64,000 bases of DNA, taken from the NCBI RefSeq assembly GCF_018717645.1, contig NZ_JAFLHG010000005.1, forward strand, positions 174,628 to 238,627, in the 5' to 3' direction. The position numbers and the translations under genes are program-made. Shown one piece after another: positions 1-7,475 of this stretch (position 1 is its first letter; each line of letters opens with the position of its first letter). The notes under the pieces are model-generated. The model saw only the letters and a program-made list of their open reading frames with translations, made no database searches and was not told the origin of the DNA. This stretch comes from Microbacterium flavum (GTDB lineage: Bacteria; Actinomycetota; Actinomycetes; Actinomycetales; Microbacteriaceae).

Positions 1-292
1 AAGAGACCATCAGCACCCGCTTGCGTCCGACATAATCCGCGATCCGGCCGCCCAGCAGGAGGAACCCGCCGAAGGTGACCGCGTAGGCGGTCACCGCCCA
101 GCTTCTGGCGGCGTCGCTCAGTCCCAGGGCCTGCTGCATCCGTGGCAGGGCGATGTTGATCACCGAGGCGTCCAGCACCACCATGAGTGCCGCGATCGTG
201 ATCGCTGCCAGAGCAAGCCAGCGTCGAGTCGACGAACTCGAGGACGAGGGCGACTCCGCCGAGTTGACAGTGGCGGGAGGTAGGGAGGTCAT
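1..292 (-). CDS. MFS drug:proton antiporter, DHA2-like (N-terminal part; cut by window edge)
   Basis: Only the first 97 codons lie in the window; the gene continues beyond base 1. After a Ser-rich cytoplasmic tail (residues 1-21) come the first two membrane helices. The motif LDASVINIALP in helix 1 and GGRIADYVGRKR in the loop after helix 2 are typical of 14-TM DHA2 multidrug exporters (EmrB/QacA type). It is divergent from the XRE-cupin regulator at 382, which makes that protein its likely regulator. The start is ATG at 292. Substrate cannot be told from this part. Confidence 0.85.
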   Translation of the reverse strand, partial: MTSLPPATVNSAESPSSSSSSTRRWLALAAITIAALMVVLDASVINIALPRMQQALGLSDAARSWAVTAYAVTFGGFLLLGGRIADYVGRKRVLMVS

Positions 293-381
293 GCAGGAGC
301 CTTTCCAAGCGTGCACTGGACGGTTCCTCAACCTTCCGTGGCCAATGGCGCTACTTGCAACTACACTTGCGGAATATGCAA

Positions 382-978
382 ATGAAACGCAACGAGACCG
401 CCCCTGCGCATACGATCGTGGACACGATGCTCGACGCCGTCGGGCCTCGACTGCGGGAGCTGCGCAACCGGCGAGGCTTGAAGCTGTCGGATGTCGCGGA
501 TGCGACGGGCCTGTCGACCAGCACGCTGTCACGGCTGGAGTCCGGTCTTCGTCGTCCGACGCTCGACGTGCTGATCCCTTTGGCGCGGATCTATCGCGTG
601 GCACTGGACGAGTTGGTCGGTGCTCCGCCCACCGGAGACCCTCGCATCCATCCCAAGCCGATCCGGCGGAACGGGTGGATATACCTTCCGCTGACTCGAG
701 ATGGTGCGCCGGTGCAAGCGTTCAAAGTGGTCCTCCCCGCCAAACGCGTCGGCCGGGACGTCAAGCTCGCTTCGCACGGCGGCTACGAATGGTTCTACGT
801 GCTCAATGGCTCGGTCGACCTGACGCTCGGCGGCGAGGTGACCACGCTGACGGAAGGCGAGGCGGCGGAGTTCGACACGCGCCAGCCGCACAGCATCACC
901 AACGCCACAGACGCACCGGCCGACATCCTCAGCCTGTTCAGCCCGCAGGGTGAGCAGATCCACATTCGCGATTCCTAA
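382..978 (+). CDS. XRE-family regulator with C-terminal cupin domain
   Basis: A 198-aa protein with an HTH_3 domain at about residues 20-75 (LRELRNRRGLKLSDVADATG then STSTLSRLESG) and a cupin-2 domain at about 110-190 (GYEWFYVLNGSVDLTLGGE, then TLTEGEAAEFDTRQPHSI). This is the usual layout of ligand-sensing XRE regulators of small-molecule or efflux genes. The ATG at 382 is preferred because GGAA (371-374) sits 7 nt upstream; ATG 376 and TTG 355 are in-frame alternatives. It lies between a divergent MFS gene and a co-directional flavoprotein gene, and TTGC-rich repeats occur in both promoter regions, so control of both is inferred. Confidence 0.9.
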   Translation: MKRNETAPAHTIVDTMLDAVGPRLRELRNRRGLKLSDVADATGLSTSTLSRLESGLRRPTLDVLIPLARIYRVALDELVGAPPTGDPRIHPKPIRRNGWIYLPLTRDGAPVQAFKVVLPAKRVGRDVKLASHGGYEWFYVLNGSVDLTLGGEVTTLTEGEAAEFDTRQPHSITNATDAPADILSLFSPQGEQIHIRDS

Positions 979-987
979 GCGGAATAG

Positions 988-1043
988 TTGCGATGGTCGC
1001 AAGTCTGCTTGCGGTTCTGTTCCCGCGCCTGCAACCTTGCAGG
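988..1043. promoter_or_regulatory. Candidate operator: two TTGC-centred inverted repeats
   Basis: Two perfect inverted repeats sit between the regulator and the flavoprotein gene: TTGCG-ATGGT-CGCAA at 988-1002 and CCTGCAA-CC-TTGCAGG at 1028-1043. The second ends one base before the ATG at 1045. Related half-sites (TTGCAA at 355-360, CTTGCGG at 366-372, TATGCAA at 375-381) lie in the MFS/XRE intergenic region. The shared half-sites suggest one regulator binds both places. That it is the XRE-cupin protein is inference. Confidence 0.35.
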
Positions 1044-1044
1044 C

Positions 1045-2004
1045 ATGAGTGCACAGATGTGGGATGTCGTCGTCGTCGGTGGCGGGCCTGCAGGTCTCAG
1101 CGGGGCCTTGATGCTCGGCAGGGCACGAAGAAGGGTGCTCGTGATCGATGCCGGCGAGCCGCGCAACCGGTTCACGGATGCGATGCACGCGGTGCTGGGG
1201 CGTGACGGCACCTCGCCTGCGCAGCTGCTGGCTGATGGGCGCGCGGAGGTGGAGTCCTATGGGGGCGTCATCCGGCACGCCACCGTCAGCACCGTCGAGC
1301 ACATTACGGATGGTTTTTCCCTCACGCTCGATGAGTCCGGCGCGGACCCTGATGCCGAGGGGACGGTTCTTGCCCGTCGGCTACTGGTCGCCACGGGGTC
1401 CAGCGACGACCTCCCGGATATCCCCGGCCTGGGTGACCTGTGGGGCCGCGGGGTCGCCACGTGCCCGTACTGCGATGCATACGAAGTCAAGGACGCACGC
1501 ATCGGCATCCTCGCCACCGGCCCTGCCAGCGTCATGCAGGCCCAGCTGCTTCGCCAGTGGTCGGAATCGATCATCTACGTCACCCACACCAGCGCAGCAC
1601 CCGTCGGAGAGGAAGCAGCGGGCTTCGCCGCCCGCGGCATCCAAGTCGCTGTCGGGCCGGTCGAGTGCGTACTTGCCGAGGACAGCCGTCTTGTCGGCGT
1701 CCAGCTGGACGGCGGGCGGCGCATCGAGCTGGACGCGATCTTCACCATCCCCACTCTCGCACCGGCCGATCGCACCCTCCGCTCTCTCGGCGCCGCCATC
1801 GTCGAGAACCCGGTGGGCGCCTTCGTCCAGGTCGACGCGACAGGGCGAACCAGCATCGACGGCGTCTGGGCGGCAGGGAACGTCGTCAACCCCGCCGCCA
1901 ACGTGCCCATCTCCATCGGGGCCGGGGCACTGGCCGGCGGCGCCATCAACCACGACCTCGTGCTCGACGACATCGCACGGGTCCTCGCCAGGAGTGCACA
2001 GTGA
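1045..2004 (+). CDS. Thioredoxin-reductase-like NAD(P)/FAD oxidoreductase
   Basis: A 319-aa class II pyridine nucleotide-disulfide oxidoreductase. The FAD-binding GGGPAGLSG lies near the N-terminus, the redox pair is CPYC (in ATCPYCDAYE), and the C-terminal FAD motif is GVWAAGNVVNPAA. The CPYC form marks the stand-alone oxidoreductase group rather than the housekeeping TrxB with CATC. The NADPH-binding segment near ARIGILATGPAS lacks a canonical GxGxxG, so cofactor use is uncertain. ATG 1045 is chosen from the family's N-terminus. It has no clear Shine-Dalgarno sequence and an inverted repeat ends one base upstream. The next gene starts inside its stop codon. Confidence 0.9.
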   Translation: MSAQMWDVVVVGGGPAGLSGALMLGRARRRVLVIDAGEPRNRFTDAMHAVLGRDGTSPAQLLADGRAEVESYGGVIRHATVSTVEHITDGFSLTLDESGADPDAEGTVLARRLLVATGSSDDLPDIPGLGDLWGRGVATCPYCDAYEVKDARIGILATGPASVMQAQLLRQWSESIIYVTHTSAAPVGEEAAGFAARGIQVAVGPVECVLAEDSRLVGVQLDGGRRIELDAIFTIPTLAPADRTLRSLGAAIVENPVGAFVQVDATGRTSIDGVWAAGNVVNPAANVPISIGAGALAGGAINHDLVLDDIARVLARSAQ

Positions 2005-2672
2005 ACGCCACGCCATCGAACGAAGCGTTCTGGGAGAACCACTACGCACGAGGAACATCGTCACCGGCCAGCACGCCGCCTCGACCGAACGATGCCCTCG
2101 TCCACCTCCTCGACACGCTGGACATCCGCCCAGGCCGAGCACTCGAACTCGGCGCCGGCTCAGGCGGGGACGCAATCTGGCTCGCCGGACAAGGATGGCA
2201 GGTCACCGCCGCCGACATCTCCGCCACCGCCGTCGCGCGATTGAGCGAGCTCGCGAACGCTCTCGGGCTCTCCGGAAACCTCCATGCGGTCCGTCATGAC
2301 CTGGCTCGCAGTATGCCGCCGGCGCCGTTCGACCTCATCTACGCGTGCTACCTCCACACGCCCGTCGACATCGGCCGTCCCGGCATCCTCCGTCGCGCTG
2401 GTGGCCTCATGAGCCTCGGCGGCACCCTCATCGTCGTGGACCACGCCTCGACCGCTCCCTGGTCATGGGCGCACCCCGACACCCGATACCCCGCGCCGGA
2501 ACAGACCTACGCCACATTCGGCCTCGGCGACGATTGGGAGCCCCTGCTGCTGACCGCCCGCGAACGGATCGCGACCGGTCCCGATGGCGAAACAGCACGC
2601 GTCACGGACAACCTCATAGTCGCCCGTTGCATCGACGACGCGCATCGGGGGCCGAGCTCCACTCCCCTCTAG
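2001..2672 (+). CDS. Class I SAM-dependent methyltransferase
   Basis: A 223-aa Rossmann methyltransferase of the thiopurine-methyltransferase/Tehb-like type. Motif I is ALELGAGSGGDAIWLA, motif II is VTAADIS, and the post-motif FDLIYACYLHTP follows. The GTG start at 2001 overlaps the TGA of the preceding flavoprotein gene (GTGA), so the two are translationally coupled. This pairing of a thioredoxin-reductase-like protein with a small methyltransferase suggests detoxification of an electrophile or metalloid, which is inference. The substrate is unknown. Confidence 0.85.
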   Translation: MNATPSNEAFWENHYARGTSSPASTPPRPNDALVHLLDTLDIRPGRALELGAGSGGDAIWLAGQGWQVTAADISATAVARLSELANALGLSGNLHAVRHDLARSMPPAPFDLIYACYLHTPVDIGRPGILRRAGGLMSLGGTLIVVDHASTAPWSWAHPDTRYPAPEQTYATFGLGDDWEPLLLTARERIATGPDGETARVTDNLIVARCIDDAHRGPSSTPL

Positions 2673-2729
2673 CCTCGGATATAGGGCGAGCCGCACGATG
2701 GGCGCACCATCTGTGAGGCGCCGCCTCAG

Positions 2730-3041
2730 TCACCAGCCCACTGGTCCGTTCACGTCGAAGAACGTGCCGGAGATGCTGTCGGGTGCCAGGTTGGCTGCGT
2801 ACGCGACAGTGGCCTTGGCAAAGCTGTATCGTCCGGCGTCGCGCTCGTTGATGTAGCCCTGCAACGTGCCGTCCTTGACGGCACCGACAGCGTCGCCCGG
2901 ATACATGCTTTCCAGAGTTCGGCGTACCAACAGCGCGCAGTGGCGTCGAGTGCTGGTGGGCATGTCCCTGCGATCGTCGAGCGCGCGGTCGATGACGGCA
3001 ACGAGCCGCGGGTCGGCCCTCGCCTCCCACCGGGCGCGCAA
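2730..3041 (-). pseudogene. Decayed fragment of a Tn7-like DDE transposase gene (tniA/tnsB)
   Basis: The minus-strand translation contains ADPRLVAVIDRALDDRR, STRRHCALLVRRTLESMYPG and LQGYINERDAGRYSFAKAT. These match, nearly residue for residue, the N-terminal-to-middle part of the intact transposase at 47716-49749. The catalytic DDE domain is missing, and after AKAT the reading frame diverges and stops. Upstream it runs within about 80 bp into a transposon end. It is a remnant of a second, older element of the same family lying outside the composite. The unrelated-looking sequence from 2673 to 2729 shows nothing further. Confidence 0.85.
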
Positions 3042-3117
3042 CGCTGCGTGCCTGGTGCTGATGCTCCCGTTGAGGGGGCGCAGCGGTCGGAGCCGCGTCG
3101 GCGTTTCGCTGCATTCA

Positions 3118-3183
3118 GTGCAAGGTCAGCGATGCCAAGTGCAACGAACGGACCCCAAGTGCAACGAGAACGCGGTTCCGACA
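3118..3183 (+). repeat. Transposon end, GTGCAAC type (right end of an older element)
   Basis: Three copies of GTGCAA(C/G) at 3118, 3139 and 3159 are spaced 21 and 20 bp, and the segment ends in GGTTCCGACA at 3183. The same arrangement with the same spacing recurs at 32239-32304. Regularly spaced heptamers just inside a terminus are what TnsB/TniA-type transposases bind. It abuts the decayed transposase fragment and is followed directly by GGAAG. Confidence 0.75.
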
Positions 3184-3188
3184 GGAAG
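3184..3188. repeat. Target-site duplication, left copy (GGAAG)
   Basis: GGAAG sits immediately outside the left terminus of the composite element. The identical five bases sit immediately outside the right terminus at 50777-50781. Five-base duplications are standard for Tn7/Tn5053-type transposition. Confidence 0.75.
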
Positions 3189-3275
3189 TGTCGGTATCGC
3201 TACTCGATGACACTAGGTGTCGCGCCGGAAGGACACTTCTGAGGGTTGCGCGGCATCCTTGTCGTGACACTTTCC
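3189..3275 (+). repeat. Left terminus of the composite (TGACAC type)
   Basis: The terminus TGTCGGTATCG is followed by TGACAC at 3208-3213, TAGGTGTC at 3214-3221 and CGTGACACTTTCC at 3264-3276. The TGACAC offsets of +19 and +76 are reproduced exactly at 32310-32391, and +19 is reproduced at the right terminus. These are the probable transposase binding sites. Confidence 0.7.
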
Positions 3276-3382
3276 TGAGACAGGCCGCCTGGCGGACCTT
3301 GGGAGGCGCCAGCGCACACGGCGAGGAACAGGGCGATTGATGGCCCCTGCCGCAGGAGGAATCTGGACTGATCATTTTTCGA

Positions 3383-3664
3383 GTGGCATGTGTTTGCTAC
3401 TTGTATTCTCGGAGCATCTTCTCCGGTGAATGGATCGTCGTGCCTTCTGCTGTCAAACCTCCGGCCGAGCGTGAACGCTGGTCATCCACTCGATTCGTCC
3501 TTTTTGCCTTCACGTTCAACGCGTTGTGTTTGTTGGTGCTCCTGGCGAATCTGCTCACCGGCAATGTCTGGTGGAAGGTCGCGGTGCCGATCGCTGTCGT
3601 TTGCCTTCTTTTCGGAGGGCTGGCGGGGTTCCTAGCCAGGAGATTGCGGCTCAAAGAGCGATAG
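3383..3664 (+). CDS. Small hypothetical membrane protein
   Basis: Up to 93 aa, with two hydrophobic helices near the C-terminus (FVLFAFTFNALCLLVLLANL and VAVPIAVVCLLFGGLAGFL) and a basic tail RRLRLKER. The start is unsure: GTG 3383 needs a distant AGGAGGA (3354-3360), while GTG 3440 gives a 74-aa protein. No family was recognised. It is the first possible gene inside the left terminus and is less GC-rich than the genes after it. Confidence 0.4.
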   Translation: MACVCYLYSRSIFSGEWIVVPSAVKPPAERERWSSTRFVLFAFTFNALCLLVLLANLLTGNVWWKVAVPIAVVCLLFGGLAGFLARRLRLKER

Positions 3665-3725
3665 GGGCGAGCTCAGTCGAAGGCACGTCGACCAACGGAG
3701 ATTCTCAATAGGTCATCCCGGGCTG

Positions 3726-3731
3726 TATAGT
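3726..3731 (+). promoter_or_regulatory. -10 element of cmtR (TATAGT), leaderless transcript
   Basis: TATAGT ends 6 nt before the GTG start at 3738, the spacing of a leaderless actinobacterial promoter. No Shine-Dalgarno sequence is present. No clear -35 hexamer is seen, as is common for metal-regulated promoters. Confidence 0.5.
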
Positions 3732-3737
3732 CATCAT

Positions 3738-4073
3738 GTGCTGACTCTTGCTTCTCGTCTTGATGTGATGAACCGGCTGGGTCGGGCGATGGCCGATCCG
3801 ACGCGTTCACGGATCCTGCTGTCCTTACTGGACGGGCCTGGGTATCCGGCTGAGCTTTCTCGGGACTTGGAGTTGACTCGCACCAACGTTTCCAATCACT
3901 TGACCTGCCTTCGAGGGTGTGGCCTGGTGGTGGCAACACCCGAGGGGCGCCGCACGCGATACGAGATCTCCGATCCTCATCTGACCCGAGGGATGCGCGA
4001 TCTACTCGAGGCTGTGGTTGCTGTCGATCAGGGTGTCCCCTGCGTTGACGACGCGTGCGAGTGCTGCGCATAA
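3738..4073 (+). CDS. cmtR: CmtR-type ArsR/SmtB repressor sensing Cd(II)/Pb(II)
   Basis: A 111-aa winged-helix repressor. Cys57, Cys61 (in TCLRGCGLVV) and Cys102 (in GVPCVDDAC) fall at the same residue numbers as the three thiolate ligands of Mycobacterium tuberculosis CmtR. The recognition region LTRTNVSNHLTCLRGCG is also CmtR-like. The established role of the family is to release the promoter when Cd or Pb binds. It lies 40 bp upstream of a P-type ATPase that it probably controls together with itself. An extra CECCA tail could add a metal site. The start is GTG 3738. Confidence 0.9.
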   Translation: MLTLASRLDVMNRLGRAMADPTRSRILLSLLDGPGYPAELSRDLELTRTNVSNHLTCLRGCGLVVATPEGRRTRYEISDPHLTRGMRDLLEAVVAVDQGVPCVDDACECCA

Positions 4074-4113
4074 CCGGCGGGGCATCGGTCTTCGAGCGGA
4101 CGGAGTGGGCGGG

Positions 4114-6252
4114 ATGAGCGAGGAGTGCTGCGGTCCGGACGAGCCCCTTAAGGTCGGCACGGTACGGCGAATCGAGTTGTCTGCACCTCGGGTAGCCTCG
4201 GATTCTTACTGCTCGCCGGGCGAGCCCGCCGCACTGGCCGTTGACGCAACGCCCTTGCACGTCGAGGACGGGGACGCGTGCTGTGGTCCGAGTGTCTCGT
4301 CGACGGTGACCGGTACCGCGGGACAGGAGCCGGAGGTGCGGCCGCCGTGGTGGCGGGATCCTGCACTGCTCCCCTCAGTCCTTTCCGGTGTTTTCCTTCT
4401 TGCCGGGTACGTTTTCGAGTGGTCCGGGCTCTCCGTTCCCGCGCTGGTGCTGCAGTGGGTGGCGCTCCTGGCGGGTGCCTACACGTTCGTTCCTGGCGCA
4501 GTCCGCCGGCTGCTGCGCGGTCGCCTCGGTGTCGGGCTGTTAATGATGATCGCCGCGATAGGAGCGGTGCTACTCGGTCACGTCGGTGAGGCCGCGACGC
4601 TCGCGTTCCTGTTCTCCCTCGCCGAGGCCCTCGAGGACCGCGCTATGGATCGTGCGAGAGAAGGTCTGCGCGCGCTTCTGTCGCTGATCCCCGACACGGT
4701 ACGAGTGTCACGGTTGAACGGCGATGTCACGATACCTGCTGCGGATGTTCGGGAGCTCGACATCCTCGTGGTCGGCGCGGGCGAACGCGTCGCCACCGAC
4801 GGTGTGGTCGTGGAGGGACGGTCGAGTCTGGACACGTCCGCGGTAACGGGCGAATCCATCCCCGTCGACGTCGCCCCGGGAGAACTAGTGGCAGCCGGTT
4901 CCGTGAACGGGGCAGCGACCTTGCGGATCGAGGCGAGCGCCGACGGCCGTGACAATTCCTTGACGCAGATCGTCGCGCTCGTGGAGCAGGCACACGCACG
5001 AAAAGGCAACCGGGCGCGGCTTGCTGACCGGATCGCGAGGCCTCTCGTTCCTGCGGTGCTGATTGCGGCCGCCGCAATCGTGTTGTTCGGTTTCTTGATC
5101 GGGGACCCCGGGACGTGGACGGAACGTGCTCTCGTCGTTCTGGTCGCCGCGTCCCCCTGCGCTCTGGCGATCGCTGTCCCGGTGACGGTGATCAGCGCCA
5201 TCGGTGCCGCGTCCAAATTCGGTGTCATCATCAAGTCGGGCGAGGCGTTCGAGCAACTCGGCACTATCCGCGCCATCGCTTTGGACAAGACCGGCACCCT
5301 CACCCGAAACCAGCCCGTCGTCGTCGAGGTACACCCGGCGCCGGGCGTCACCCGCGAGGAATTGCTGGCCTGGGCGGCGGCAGTCGAAGCGACCAGCACG
5401 CACCCCCTCGCCATGGCCATCACGGCGGCCGCGCCCAGTGCTCCGGCCGCGGTGGATGTGCTGGAGGACGCGGGGCATGGAATTACGGGCCGAGTCGGTG
5501 GTCGCACCGTGCGTGTCGGCAACGCACGTTGGTTGGACGTCAGCGAGCAGAGCGACATCGCGGAGCACATGGCCGGGCAGGGAATGACGGTTGTGGTCGT
5601 GGAGGTTGACGGGAGGTTCGCCGGCCTGGTCGGAGTGCGCGACGAGTTGCGCCCGGAATCGGCGGAGACCGTTCGGATGCTGCACGCGCAGGGCATTGAC
5701 ACGGTCATGCTCACTGGCGACAACGCCCGCACCGCCCGCGCGATCGCCCGCGAGGCCGGAATCACCGACGTGCAAGCCGAACAGCTGCCGAGAGACAAGG
5801 CCGACGCGATCACCGCCCTGGTCGCCACACGGCCCACGGCAATGGTCGGCGATGGCATCAACGACGCCCCCGCTTTGGCCACGGCCACGGTCGGAATCGC
5901 GATGGGCGTGAAAGGGTCCGCGGCGGCGATCGAATCCGCCGACGTCGCCTTCACCGGCCACGACCTCCGACTCATCCCCGCCGCGCTTGCTCATGCCAGA
6001 CGCGGCCGACGGATCATGACCGCCAACATCGCCCTCGCCTTGGCGATCATCGTCGTCCTGTTCCCTCTCGCCTTGTTCGGGATGCTGGGCCTGGCCGGGG
6101 TGGTCTTGGTTCACGAGATCGCCGAATTGATCGTCATCGCCAACGGTGTCCGCGCTGCCCGCCGCCCCGCCCTCGCCCGCACCCATGTCCACTCCCGTCA
6201 CACCTCAGCCCGCGCTGACGGTGGCCTGAATCTGGGCACCGCAACCCGCTGA
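4114..6252 (+). CDS. ctpG: Heavy-metal P1B-type ATPase, CtpG/P1B-4-like
   Basis: A 712-aa P-type ATPase. The N-terminus has no HMA domain but carries two CCGP clusters (ECCGPDEP, ACCGPS). It has TGES (AVTGESIPVD), the ion-channel motif SPC (AASPCALAIAVPV), the phosphorylation site DKTGTLT, TGDNARTARAIA and MVGDGINDAPAL. SPC instead of CPC, with a HEIAE motif in the last helices, marks the P1B-4/CtpG group, linked to Cd, Co or Zn export. A His-rich tail (THVHSRHTS) follows. ATG 4114 is preceded by GGAGTGGGCGGG. It sits directly after cmtR, the same pairing as cmtR/ctpG in mycobacteria. Confidence 0.9.
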   Translation: MSEECCGPDEPLKVGTVRRIELSAPRVASDSYCSPGEPAALAVDATPLHVEDGDACCGPSVSSTVTGTAGQEPEVRPPWWRDPALLPSVLSGVFLLAGYVFEWSGLSVPALVLQWVALLAGAYTFVPGAVRRLLRGRLGVGLLMMIAAIGAVLLGHVGEAATLAFLFSLAEALEDRAMDRAREGLRALLSLIPDTVRVSRLNGDVTIPAADVRELDILVVGAGERVATDGVVVEGRSSLDTSAVTGESIPVDVAPGELVAAGSVNGAATLRIEASADGRDNSLTQIVALVEQAHARKGNRARLADRIARPLVPAVLIAAAAIVLFGFLIGDPGTWTERALVVLVAASPCALAIAVPVTVISAIGAASKFGVIIKSGEAFEQLGTIRAIALDKTGTLTRNQPVVVEVHPAPGVTREELLAWAAAVEATSTHPLAMAITAAAPSAPAAVDVLEDAGHGITGRVGGRTVRVGNARWLDVSEQSDIAEHMAGQGMTVVVVEVDGRFAGLVGVRDELRPESAETVRMLHAQGIDTVMLTGDNARTARAIAREAGITDVQAEQLPRDKADAITALVATRPTAMVGDGINDAPALATATVGIAMGVKGSAAAIESADVAFTGHDLRLIPAALAHARRGRRIMTANIALALAIIVVLFPLALFGMLGLAGVVLVHEIAELIVIANGVRAARRPALARTHVHSRHTSARADGGLNLGTATR

Positions 6253-6276
6253 TCCGTGGACGGTAGACTGCGAAGG

Positions 6277-6714
6277 ATGATTTCGGCCGCTCGAACACAG
6301 GATGCTGTGATTCTGAGCGAGCGTCTGCTGATAACGAGGATCATTACGAGCGTGGCTCTCGCGCTGCTGCTGATCGTCGGCGCGTGGATGGCGACTCACA
6401 CCGAGCCTGAGGCAGCCGCACCGACCGCGTCGTCCGTCACGGAGCATGTGGACGCGCACATCGCGCCCCTTGCTGCTGGTACTCCGGTGATCGATCAGGG
6501 AACGACGAGTCCCGCACTGCTGGGCGTCGCGGTGTGTGTGCTTGGGGTGTTGTGTGGGCTGCTGCTGGTCGTGGTGACCCGGTGGGTGCATCGCACCTGG
6601 CGGCCACAGCCAGAACGAGGACTGCTGCCGCTGCTGAGAGCGCTGTTGCCCGCGCCAGCACCGCCCCGCGCTGCGGCGTTCACCCTGACACAGTTGAGCA
6701 TTTCCCGAACCTGA
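6277..6714 (+). CDS. Small membrane protein, DUF6153-like
   Basis: A 145-aa protein with a first helix near residues 22-40 (SVALALLLIVGAWMA), a Thr/Ala-rich external segment and a second helix (LLGVAVCVLGVLCGLLLVVV), ending in SISRT. Its layout and ending match the 139-aa protein at 27128 (ending CVSRT), so the two appear to be paralogues within the element. TAGACT at 6264-6269 ends 7 nt before ATG 6277, suggesting a leaderless start; GTG 6256 is an alternative. Function unknown; it is found here among metal exporters. Confidence 0.6.
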   Translation: MISAARTQDAVILSERLLITRIITSVALALLLIVGAWMATHTEPEAAAPTASSVTEHVDAHIAPLAAGTPVIDQGTTSPALLGVAVCVLGVLCGLLLVVVTRWVHRTWRPQPERGLLPLLRALLPAPAPPRAAAFTLTQLSISRT

Positions 6715-6812
6715 CACCTGGCACGCCACCCGTCTGTGGTGGTGACCTTCTCCGGCGCCTGCCGGGGAGATTTCTCTTATGCCCACGTGTCGTGACCGTT
6801 CGGAGTGCCTCC

Positions 6813-7475
6813 ATGAAAACCCCTGTGAAAGTGACGTTGATCACTGTCGCTGTTGTCGTCGCCTTGATCCTGGCGGCGGTCATCTATGTCCTTGTCAATC
6901 AACGCTCGACGCCTTCCCCGGGAGGGGAGGGGGAGCCCGCATCGGTGGTGCGACCGAACTCGCATGTCTTGGAGGACGGGGGTGAGGGTGCGGTCACGGT
7001 GGTGGAGTTCCTCGACTTCGAGTGTGAGGCGTGTGGGGCGTTCTACCCGATCGTTGAAGACATTCGGGAAAAGTTCGCGGGGCAGATCACCTATGTCGTC
7101 CGCTACTTCCCGCTACCCGGTCACACCAACTCCACCAACGCGGCCCTGGCTGCGGAGGCCGCTGCCGGGCAGGACCGGTTCGAGGACATGTATCACCGGC
7201 TGTTCGAGACGCAGGCCGAGTGGGGCGAGTCGCAGGAATCCCGTGCTGATTTGTTCCGCGGATTCGCGGAAGAGCTCGGGCTGGACATGGCTGCCTACGA
7301 CGCGGCGATTGCGGACCCGGAAACGCTGGCACGGGTGGAGATGGACCTCAACGAGGGTCAGGCGCTGGGTGTTTCCAGCACCCCGACGTTCTTCCTCGAC
7401 GGCGAACCGCTCGAGCTGCAGCAGTGGAACGACCTCGAGGACGCCATCACACAAGCGCTGAGCACGGCCCCGTGA
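6813..7475 (+). CDS. Membrane-anchored DsbA-family thiol oxidoreductase
   Basis: A 220-aa protein with an N-terminal signal anchor (residues 6-27), followed by a thioredoxin fold with a DsbA-type helical insertion. The active site is FECEACGAFYP (CEAC) and the cis-proline loop is SSTPTFFLDG. The family forms or isomerises disulfides in exported proteins. GGAG at 6802 precedes ATG 6813. The downstream flavoprotein starts inside its stop codon. Other extracytoplasmic thiol proteins (TlpA, CcdA) lie downstream, which fits a role in cysteine redox control in cytochrome c or Cu-protein assembly. Confidence 0.85.
   Translation: MKTPVKVTLITVAVVVALILAAVIYVLVNQRSTPSPGGEGEPASVVRPNSHVLEDGGEGAVTVVEFLDFECEACGAFYPIVEDIREKFAGQITYVVRYFPLPGHTNSTNAALAAEAAAGQDRFEDMYHRLFETQAEWGESQESRADLFRGFAEELGLDMAAYDAAIADPETLARVEMDLNEGQALGVSSTPTFFLDGEPLELQQWNDLEDAITQALSTAP

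Noticed and set aside
2614..3114. A 166-codon minus-strand frame over the transposase remnant
   Set aside because: It is out of frame with the segment that matches TniA and has only Arg/His-rich translation.
3189..3382. Integrative element boundary of an integrase or tRNA type
   Set aside because: No tRNA gene, integrase or long attachment repeat is present; the termini and 5-bp duplications fit DDE transposition.
4578..5975. Long antisense frame under the ctpG-like ATPase
   Set aside because: Ser/Thr/Ala-rich translation with no domain; the opposite strand has all P-type ATPase motifs.
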